DNA of 61,789 nucleotides from a virus, in the IMG/VR virus record IMGVR_UViG_3300035698_024294, positions 1 through 61,789 of that record. One strand, 5' to 3'. This document shows, piece by piece, positions 8,107-14,411 of the stretch. Position 1 is the first letter of the stretch; each line of letters starts with the position of its first letter. The notes beneath the pieces were generated by a model. That model saw only the letters and a list, made by a program, of their open reading frames with translations, did no database searches and was not told where the DNA came from. The position numbers were made by a program, and so were the translations under genes.

Positions 8107-8955
8107 ATGCCAGAAAATAAAGCTCCAGAAGCACCTAAGATTGATTTATCTAAGATAGTAAACGTTCCAGGTGCTGAGCGAAAGAAAAGAAAGGGTAAGT
8201 TTAATTTCACTGAAGCTGAAGTAACTGCTTTACCATCAAGAGGTATTTTGTATAAGAATGTAACACAAGATACAGATATTCTTAATGGACAGATTCAAAT
8301 GTATCCAATGACAGTAAAAGATGAAGAGATTTTATCAACCAGTAGATTTCTAAAATCAGGTGCTGCAACCAGAATGGTTATTGATAACTGTATTGCTTCT
8401 GATATTGAAGCAAGAGACATTCTTCTATACGATAGTAATTATTTGCTATTTTTCCTTAGAAGTATTTCTTATGGAGATGATTATAAGTTCAAACTAAAGT
8501 GTTCTAATTCATCTTGCGGAATGGAATTTGACCATACAGTTAAAATTTCAGAATTGAAATTTGAAGAAATTCCTGAAGACATAGTAGAACCTTTTGTTGT
8601 TGACTTACCTAAATCAAAATACAAAGTTACATTTGTATTACCACGATTAGCACATTCAGAAGAAATTTATAACAGAAATCGAAAAAGAAAAAAATCAACT
8701 GCTGATTCAGATCAGAGATTGGTTGATAATTTAATTGTGACAACAATTAAAATAACTGCACCTGATGGAACTGAAGTTCCTATGGGAGATTGGGAAGAGT
8801 TTTATGAATCCTTAATCGGAATGGACAGAGCAGTGTTAAACGAAAAGGCGGATTTTTCTACAGGAGTAGATAAACTGGAAGGAGTCGTTTGTCCATACTG
8901 TGAAACGGACTTCTCGGGTACTATCCCTATCGGCGTAGACTTCTTTTGCTTTTAA
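8107..8955 (+). CDS. gp26-like baseplate/tail assembly protein
   Basis: 282 residues, start MPENKAPEAPKIDLSK behind AAGGAGAGC. It matches the T4 gp26 baseplate protein family: LPSRGILYKN near residue 40, MTVKDEEILSTSRFLKSG, then a CxNSSC and CPYC pair (residues ~138 and ~267) likely to bind zinc. The frame ends TTC TTT TGC TTT TAA C. The following +1 frame is open and protein-like for 68 codons (8954-9160) but has no start codon at its head, and Phe-tRNA on TTT can re-pair with TTT one base on. This looks like a programmed +1 frameshift giving a longer product. Confidence 0.8.
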   Translation: MPENKAPEAPKIDLSKIVNVPGAERKKRKGKFNFTEAEVTALPSRGILYKNVTQDTDILNGQIQMYPMTVKDEEILSTSRFLKSGAATRMVIDNCIASDIEARDILLYDSNYLLFFLRSISYGDDYKFKLKCSNSSCGMEFDHTVKISELKFEEIPEDIVEPFVVDLPKSKYKVTFVLPRLAHSEEIYNRNRKRKKSTADSDQRLVDNLIVTTIKITAPDGTEVPMGDWEEFYESLIGMDRAVLNEKADFSTGVDKLEGVVCPYCETDFSGTIPIGVDFFCF

Positions 8956-9160
8956 CGAAGAAAATAGACAAAGAATACAGGAAAGCATCTTTTATTTAAT
9001 CAAGTGGGGGTTTGATTACTCCGACTTGAAAAATATTCCTATTGAGGAATATAATAAATATGTTAAAATGTTGAATCAACACTATAAAGACAAAAAAGAT
9101 GCGACTGATAAAATAAATACAAAAGGAACTGGATAAAATAATCAGTTCCTTTTTTTATTG
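8954..9160 (+). CDS. +1 frameshift extension of the gp26-like protein
   Basis: Codons after the shift read NEENRQRIQESIFYLIKW, then GFDYSDLKNIPIEEYNKYVK and a Lys-rich tail, a pattern like the second domain of phage tail assembly proteins. The frame opens at 8939 and has no ATG before 9068, so translation most likely comes from the preceding gene by +1 slippage at 8950-8953. The last codons run through the terminator hairpin and stop inside the next promoter's -35. A 3'-terminal mutation that separated two once-fused parts is the alternative. Confidence 0.6.
9124..9155 (+). terminator. intrinsic terminator
   Basis: Stem GGAACTG / CAGTTCC with an 11-base loop, followed by seven T. It closes the gp26-like transcript just before the permease promoter. 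Confidence 0.85.
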
Positions 9161-9185
9161 ACAATAAAAGTATAATATGTTATAA
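9157..9185 (+). promoter_or_regulatory. early-type promoter
   Basis: TTGACA, 17-nt spacer ATAAAAGTATAATATGT, TATAAT. Drives the NCS2 permease, whose ATG is 18 bases after the -10. Confidence 0.9.
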
Positions 9186-9202
9186 TTATTTAAGGAGAAA
9201 GA

Positions 9203-10525
9203 ATGATAGGTTTTTTGAAGAGGTTTTTCAAGATTGAGGAAAACGGGACAAGCATTAAGACAGAAATTACTGCTGGTTTTACAACGTTCCTTACAATGGC
9301 ATATATTATTATAGTTAATCCAGCTATATTAAGTGCTGTAGGCGTTCCATTCGCCGGGATAATGTTTGCAACTATTATAGTGGCAAGTGTTTCAAGTATA
9401 CTAATGGGTCTATATGCAAATTTACCATTTGCACTGGCTCCGGGAATGGGACTAAACGCGTTTGTTGCATTTGGAATGATTCTTGGAATGGGAATTAGTT
9501 GGGAAACTGCAATGGGTGCAGTTGTGATTTCTGGTATAGTATTTATTATTATATCATTACCAAAAATTAATCTAAGAGAGAAGATAGTTAAAGCTATCCC
9601 TAAAACGTTACGGCTTGGAATAGCTGCTGGTATCGGTTTATTTTTAGCATTTATAGGTTTAGTAGATGCAGGAATTATAATTCCTAACGCGGCAACCCTA
9701 GTGGGGTTTTCAGGATTAACTCTAAACTTTGTGTTGTTTTTGTTTGGAATTATAGTTACAGGAGTTTTATTAGCCAAGAAAGTTAAAGGTGCTTTAGTAA
9801 TTGGAATAATTTCTACAGCAATTTTAGCGACGGTAACTTCGCTTGCTGGAATTGGAATGGTAGTAACTTTACCAACTGCAATTTTCGCATTACCAAGCCT
9901 TGAGATTTTTGCACACTTTGATATCTTAGGTGCGTTAAGTGTTGGAATGATTGCTCCACTATTTACACTTCTATTTACTGATATGTTTGATTCAATTTCA
10001 ACATTCGTAGGTGTTTCAGAAGTTGGTGGAATGATGGATGAAAATGGAGAACCTAAAAATGTAGGTAAAGCACTTTTAGTAGATGCAGTATCAACAACGA
10101 TTTCAGGTTTGACAGGAACATCACCCGGAACGACTTTTGTAGAAAGTGCATCTGGTGTTGAAGCAGGTGGAAGAACAGGATTGACTGCAGTAATCGCAGG
10201 ACTTTGTTTCTTGCCATTTATGTTTCTAAGTCCATTACTGAGTTTTATTCCAGTTGTGGCAACGGCTCCGGCATTAGTTATTGTTGGATTGTTTATGATG
10301 TCAGCATTGACAAAATTGGATTGGAAAGAATATACAACTTCCATTCCAGCATTTTTGGCAATGATTGCAATTCCGTTAACTTACAGTATTACCACGGGAA
10401 TTGTAGTAGGGTTTATAACGTATATATTTATGATGGTTTTCGCAAAGAAAATCAGAGAAATTCCAGTGACCTTATGGGTCGTAGGGATGTTCTCAGTATT
10501 CTCGTTAATTCTTACAGTAATCTAA
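9203..10525 (+). CDS. NCS2-family purine (guanine/hypoxanthine-type) permease
   Basis: 440 residues, nearly all hydrophobic helices (about 12-13 membrane segments), normal length for the AzgA/PbuG branch of NCS2. Family signatures are intact: EITAGFTTFLTMAYIIIVNP at the N-terminus, ALAPGMGLNAF, LFTDMFDSI, and GTSPGTTFVESASGVEAGGR. These proteins import guanine, hypoxanthine or adenine with protons or sodium across the inner membrane. It has its own early-type promoter (AAGGAG ribosome site) and terminator, so it is an independent unit. A nucleobase importer is an unusual phage gene and most likely feeds purine salvage during replication. Probably captured from a host. Confidence 0.9.
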   Translation: MIGFLKRFFKIEENGTSIKTEITAGFTTFLTMAYIIIVNPAILSAVGVPFAGIMFATIIVASVSSILMGLYANLPFALAPGMGLNAFVAFGMILGMGISWETAMGAVVISGIVFIIISLPKINLREKIVKAIPKTLRLGIAAGIGLFLAFIGLVDAGIIIPNAATLVGFSGLTLNFVLFLFGIIVTGVLLAKKVKGALVIGIISTAILATVTSLAGIGMVVTLPTAIFALPSLEIFAHFDILGALSVGMIAPLFTLLFTDMFDSISTFVGVSEVGGMMDENGEPKNVGKALLVDAVSTTISGLTGTSPGTTFVESASGVEAGGRTGLTAVIAGLCFLPFMFLSPLLSFIPVVATAPALVIVGLFMMSALTKLDWKEYTTSIPAFLAMIAIPLTYSITTGIVVGFITYIFMMVFAKKIREIPVTLWVVGMFSVFSLILTVI

Positions 10526-10533
10526 TTTGATAT

Positions 10534-10557
10534 AATCCCTAAACTTAATTAGGGATT
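10534..10557 (+). terminator. terminator after permease
   Basis: Nine-base-pair stem AATCCCTAA / TTAGGGATT with loop ACTTAA, followed by a T-rich but interrupted tract. Confidence 0.6.
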
Positions 10558-10581
10558 ATTCTCTTATTGTTTAGTGAAAGC

Positions 10582-10610
10582 TTGACAATAAAAGAATAAT
10601 ATGTTATAAT
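10582..10610 (+). promoter_or_regulatory. early-type promoter
   Basis: TTGACA, ATAAAAGAATAATATGT, TATAAT. The next ATG (10616) is only six bases after the -10, so its transcript would be leaderless or nearly so. Confidence 0.9.
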
Positions 10611-10615
10611 AAAAT

Positions 10616-10759
10616 ATGGAAAAGAAACGATTTGATATATTTTTAGCTAAACATTTTGGGTTTGGAATTAGGTGGGATAGTTTTTCGTATAAACTTGACC
10701 TTTCGATTTCATTTCCGTTCTTTACGATAGTTTTTGGACTTGGTAAAGAGCTTAACTAA
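10616..10759 (+). CDS. small protein, possibly leaderless mRNA
   Basis: 47 residues, MEKKRFDIFLAKHFGFGIRW, with a hydrophobic C-terminal half (SISFPFFTIVFGLG). It fills the space between two early-type promoters. The start codon is at the expected transcription start, so no ribosome site is possible; either it is read as a leaderless message or this frame is not translated. No family recognised. Confidence 0.45.
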   Translation: MEKKRFDIFLAKHFGFGIRWDSFSYKLDLSISFPFFTIVFGLGKELN

Positions 10760-10764
10760 AAACA

Positions 10765-10793
10765 TTGACAATAAAAGAATAATGTGTTATAAT
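10765..10793 (+). promoter_or_regulatory. early-type promoter for SSB
   Basis: TTGACA, ATAAAAGAATAATGTGT, TATAAT. It yields a leader of roughly 85 bases before the SSB start. The leader has complementary segments (TATGGG with CCCTATA; GGAC with GTCC; TCCC with GGGA) that could form alternative hairpins or a pseudoknot. Confidence 0.9.
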
Positions 10794-10884
10794 TATTATA
10801 ATGTTCCGTATGGGACAAAAAAATAAAATCGCCCTATAGTCCAAATCCCCAAAGATGGGAAATGACAAACGGCAAGGAGAAAAG

Positions 10885-11733
10885 ATGAACGCACAAGAAA
10901 CAAAAGCTATGTTAGCAGCAATGGAATCAGATCAAAAAAAGGGAAGCGGTAATTTCTGGTCACCAGAAGCCGATGAAAATGTAATCCGTTTCCTCCCACC
11001 TATTAAATCACTTGGTGAAGTAGTACCTTATTTTCACCACAGAGTTCACTGGATTGATGGAACCCCTTACGAATGTATCGGACAAAGTTTTATCGACAAA
11101 CACGGAAATTTGCACGAAGCTGAGGCATGTCCTGCATGTCAGAAATCAAAAAAGTTTTACAAGATCGGAGAAAAGGATTCAGAGGAAAGAGATATCGCTT
11201 ATGAACTATCCGGAAAAGACAGGTATGTCTTTAGAATTGTAGACCGAGCAAAAGATGAAAATACAGTGACCGAACCTGAATTTTATGAAGTTGGGCCATC
11301 TATCTTTAAGAAGTTCTTCGGAATTATGAAAGGTGGAAGATATGGAAATATCGTTCATCCTCTTGAAGGAAGAGATTTCATTATTGATAAGCAAGGAACT
11401 GGTCGTAGAACCAATTACGATAACAGCGCACCTGATCCTAACATAACTAAAATTTTTGATAACAAGGATGACCTTGTAAAAGTTCTAACTGCTGTCAAAG
11501 AAATGAAGTATACCGATCTGATCAAATTTCCTTCTGCTCAAACTATTAAAGAAGCTGTGGATGAATTTCTTAATCCAGATGAAGCAGTTCCTGAAGTAGT
11601 AACTCGGAAGAAAGCAGCTGACGAAACTGGTGATGAAAAAGTACCAGCAAAAGTTACTGAAGAGCCAGTTGATGCTAAAAATGAAGAAGCAAACACAGAT
11701 GCTATCGACGACATTTTAGGTGAATTTGTCTAA
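10885..11733 (+). CDS. 32: gp32-like single-stranded DNA-binding protein
   Basis: 282 residues from ATG 10885 (CAAGGAGAAAAG); an ATG at 10855 lacks a ribosome site. Gp32 hallmarks: Lys-rich N-terminus, NFWSPEADENVIRFLPP, a zinc-site candidate with HxxxAEACPACQKSKKF, FKKFFGIMKGGRYG, and a long acidic tail ending DDILGEFV. Such proteins coat ssDNA and recruit replication and recombination partners through the acidic tail. The final residues resemble those of the 5'-3' exonuclease at 40404 (VDDFLKEFV). Followed by a terminator and uvsX. Confidence 0.85.
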   Translation: MNAQETKAMLAAMESDQKKGSGNFWSPEADENVIRFLPPIKSLGEVVPYFHHRVHWIDGTPYECIGQSFIDKHGNLHEAEACPACQKSKKFYKIGEKDSEERDIAYELSGKDRYVFRIVDRAKDENTVTEPEFYEVGPSIFKKFFGIMKGGRYGNIVHPLEGRDFIIDKQGTGRRTNYDNSAPDPNITKIFDNKDDLVKVLTAVKEMKYTDLIKFPSAQTIKEAVDEFLNPDEAVPEVVTRKKAADETGDEKVPAKVTEEPVDAKNEEANTDAIDDILGEFV

Positions 11734-11738
11734 AAGTG

Positions 11739-11766
11739 ATGAGCCGGCAATCGTCGGCTCATTTTG
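11739..11766 (+). terminator. GC-rich terminator/attenuator between SSB and uvsX
   Basis: Stem ATGAGCCG / CGGCTCAT then TTTTGTT. No early-type promoter is seen before uvsX, so the hairpin may only partly stop transcription and lower uvsX relative to SSB. Confidence 0.75.
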
Positions 11767-11779
11767 TTAAAGAGGAATA

Positions 11780-13930
11780 ATGGCAAAGAAAAAAGAAGTA
11801 ATAAAAGACACTGAAATAAATGTCTTCAATAACTTAGATAAACTAATTAACTCTCAGTTCAAGGATGTTATTGACTTATCTAAAGTAGATGGAAAAGTAA
11901 AAACGTGGTATGATACAGGAATTTATAGTCTTAATTATGCTATGTCGAAGCACCTCCTTAAAGCAATACCTTGTGGCAGGATATCATCTTTTGATGGGTT
12001 AAGTGGCTGTCTTTATGATAATACAATTATTAAGATAAATAGAGGTAATAGAAGTAATTATAGAGAATATACAATTGCAGAACTTTATAGAAAGTTTCAT
12101 AAATTTGGTCCTTTTGACAGAGGAGAGAAGCCTTGGAATAATAGTCCAACTAATACGTTTTCATTTAAAGGTGACTCTATAAGATATAATGAAATTACAA
12201 ACGTAATTGATTCTGGAACTAAGGAATGTTTTTTATTAAAAACAGAGTCTGGAAAGATGATAATAGTGTCTTCAGAACATCCGTTTAAAGTTCCTGATGA
12301 TAAAGTAGGAACGAGAGGTGTATTAGAAAAAGATAATTTTGTAGCATTAAAAGATTTGATTGTTGGTGAAGTAGTTATGGTCAAGTCAGACGCTAATAGT
12401 AAAGTCAAACTTGGCGGAAGAAAAAAAGGAAGAAGAGAAGTTTGTGGAGTAGAGTATCATCCGTATGCTTGGAAAAAAGAAACTGGTGATTATTCCTATA
12501 AAAGAATTCATTTTGCAAGACTTGTTGTTGAAGCTGATATGAATAACATATCGATTACAGAAATGATAAACTTTGTAAAAAATGAAGCACACAGATCAAA
12601 GTGTTTAAAGTATTTAACATCAGATTTAATTGTTCATCATAAAGATTTTAATCCTTCTAATGATGTTCTTGAAAATCTTAAGGTTATGACTAAAAAAGAA
12701 CACGACAAACTTCACGCAGAAGAAAAAAACTTTAGAGCGTTTGGGTATAATGAATTTCACTATGAAAAAATAACATCAATTAGTTCTGTTGGTGAAAAAC
12801 ATACATATGATATTAGAATGAAAAAACCATATAGTAATTTTGTTGCTGATGATTTCATAGTCCATAACACAGGAAAATCATTAATTGCAGCAACGGTAAT
12901 GAGAGATCCACAATTAGATATGGTTATTGTTATTGAAACAGAGGGTGGCGGTCAAGCAAAAGAATTAATTGAATTTGCTGGTGTTGATGCAAGCAAGGTA
13001 AGGATTCTTAAAGCTCATACATTTGGTAACTACAAAATTAATAAGAAGAATGGTAAAATTGACGAGGTTTCTGATAATAAATTTCCAGTAAAAATAGATA
13101 CACCTGAAAGTTTTTTTGTAGAAGGTGCAACACGAAAGATTAAGAAAATAGTTAACGCATTACAGTTTAATCCTAAACTTAGAGAAGCAAAGATTTTAAT
13201 TCTTCTTGATTCTCTTGGAAACTTACAATCAGTAAGAGAGTTTGGCGGAACTGTAGATATGGGTGCAAGAGCTCAGGATGTTGGAAAGTTTTTCAGAACT
13301 TTTGATACAGCATTTGAAAGATCTAATATAGCTTTCTTATTTACTAATAAGATATATAATTCTTTCAATATTTACGATCCTTATAAAGCAAATGGTGGAG
13401 TTAACGCAGCATATAATCCATCCGTAAGCGTAAGATTTACAGAGTTATCTGCTAACGAAGAAATTGCAGATAAGGATATGACAAAAGAAAAAGACAGAAG
13501 AAAAACTTCATTAGGAAGTTCTCTGAAGTCAATAAGAGGACAGATTACTAAATCAAGATTTGGTACAGAGCGTCGGAACGCTTGGTTCTTGTTTGATTAT
13601 GCGGTTGGGCCTGTTAGGCATTCTGGTCTATTTACATTATTGAAAGATTTTGGAATAGCGCAGAAAGTAGGAACTTTATATCTTATAGATGGTTGGAATA
13701 ATGATAAATCATTTTACAAGAAAAACTTTATTTCCATTTTGTTAAAAGATGAAGCTAAATCAATTCTTTATTTTCAGGATTTACTTGAGAAGAAAGAAAA
13801 AGAAATGATAGAAGAAAAGAAGAATCTTCAGATTAATGATTTGAGCGAATTAGAAGAAACTGAAGAAGAAGAAGGCGAATACGAAACTGCAGAAATGTTA
13901 ACTGCAATGGTAAAAGACGTAGAAGGTTAG
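11780..13930 (+). CDS. uvsX: UvsX/RecA-like recombinase containing an intein
   Basis: 716 residues as translated; about 429 after removal of the 287-residue intein (residues 77-363). The join restores the P-loop DGLSG + TGKS. Downstream are MVIVIETEGGG, a Walker B-like ILILLDSLGNLQS and a SxRFTELSAN segment; the C-terminus is acidic. UvsX forms filaments on ssDNA and drives strand invasion and recombination-dependent replication with gp32, UvsW and gp46/47, all encoded nearby. Ribosome site AGAGGAATA. It is followed 8 bases on by the GroES-like gene. Confidence 0.9.
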   Translation: MAKKKEVIKDTEINVFNNLDKLINSQFKDVIDLSKVDGKVKTWYDTGIYSLNYAMSKHLLKAIPCGRISSFDGLSGCLYDNTIIKINRGNRSNYREYTIAELYRKFHKFGPFDRGEKPWNNSPTNTFSFKGDSIRYNEITNVIDSGTKECFLLKTESGKMIIVSSEHPFKVPDDKVGTRGVLEKDNFVALKDLIVGEVVMVKSDANSKVKLGGRKKGRREVCGVEYHPYAWKKETGDYSYKRIHFARLVVEADMNNISITEMINFVKNEAHRSKCLKYLTSDLIVHHKDFNPSNDVLENLKVMTKKEHDKLHAEEKNFRAFGYNEFHYEKITSISSVGEKHTYDIRMKKPYSNFVADDFIVHNTGKSLIAATVMRDPQLDMVIVIETEGGGQAKELIEFAGVDASKVRILKAHTFGNYKINKKNGKIDEVSDNKFPVKIDTPESFFVEGATRKIKKIVNALQFNPKLREAKILILLDSLGNLQSVREFGGTVDMGARAQDVGKFFRTFDTAFERSNIAFLFTNKIYNSFNIYDPYKANGGVNAAYNPSVSVRFTELSANEEIADKDMTKEKDRRKTSLGSSLKSIRGQITKSRFGTERRNAWFLFDYAVGPVRHSGLFTLLKDFGIAQKVGTLYLIDGWNNDKSFYKKNFISILLKDEAKSILYFQDLLEKKEKEMIEEKKNLQINDLSELEETEEEEGEYETAEMLTAMVKDVEG
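12008..12868 (+). mobile_element. UvsX intein with HNH endonuclease domain
   Basis: Begins CLYDNTIIKI (Cys1, block A), has block B SSEHPFKVP, an HNH-type core LIVHHKDFNPSNDVLENL followed by KEHDKLH, and ends FVADDFIVHN before Thr+1. It sits inside the ATP-binding P-loop, so recombinase activity needs splicing. The endonuclease looks intact. Confidence 0.92.
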
Positions 13931-13938
13931 GAGAAAAA

Positions 13939-14247
13939 ATGGTAGAAAATATTAGAGCACTTGGCGAGATGGTTATCATCAAGTTTGTAAAAGCAGACAG
14001 AAATAATAAGTCACCGAATGGGATTATTATTGTTGATAAAACTGAAGATAAGTATCACGCAATTGTGGATGGTATCGGTAATAAAGTAGATAAGGATTGT
14101 GGATTTGAAGTTGGTGATAAAATCATCTTTAATCAGCATGACATTATGTCCTTTGATGAAGAAGATCCAGATAATCCGCTGAAGACAATTCAAAAAGGAT
14201 TGATTCAAGCAAGTTCTGTCTGGGGAGTTTACGACTCTGCTAAATAA
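13939..14247 (+). CDS. GroES/gp31-like co-chaperonin
   Basis: 102 residues, near GroES length. Visible pattern: IRALGEMVIIKFVKADRN, a mobile-loop region, GIIIVD, HAIVDGIGN, then FEVGDKIIFNQHD, typical of the GroES beta barrel. In T4, gp31 replaces GroES to fold the capsid protein gp23; a similar role for the capsid protein at 58297 is inferred. It lies between uvsX and uvsW, 8 bases after uvsX, with ribosome site AGGAG. Confidence 0.75.
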   Translation: MVENIRALGEMVIIKFVKADRNNKSPNGIIIVDKTEDKYHAIVDGIGNKVDKDCGFEVGDKIIFNQHDIMSFDEEDPDNPLKTIQKGLIQASSVWGVYDSAK

Positions 14248-14411
14248 TGTTAGAGAGTAAAACTAAAAAAAAGATACTCGCCTTGTTAAAAGAGCAAGGC
14301 GGGCATAACGGAATTAGTTATTCAGGAAAAACTGAACTTTATACTATAAAATTTAACAAAGGTATTGTTATCAGTTTATCTTTTGATGAAATGAAGGAAC
14401 TTGAATTTTGA
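14247..14411 (+). CDS. small hypothetical protein between co-chaperonin and uvsW
   Basis: 54 residues, MLESKTKKKILALLKEQGG, ending MKELEF. It overlaps the co-chaperonin stop (TAATG) and the TTG start of uvsW (four bases), so all are translationally coupled. No family recognised. Confidence 0.6.
   Translation: MLESKTKKKILALLKEQGGHNGISYSGKTELYTIKFNKGIVISLSFDEMKELEF

Noticed and set aside
9190-10344. 384-codon minus-strand frame opposite the permease
   Set aside because: Low-complexity Ile/Pro/Thr-rich translation mirrors the hydrophobic permease codons; the plus strand has promoter, ribosome site and family motifs.
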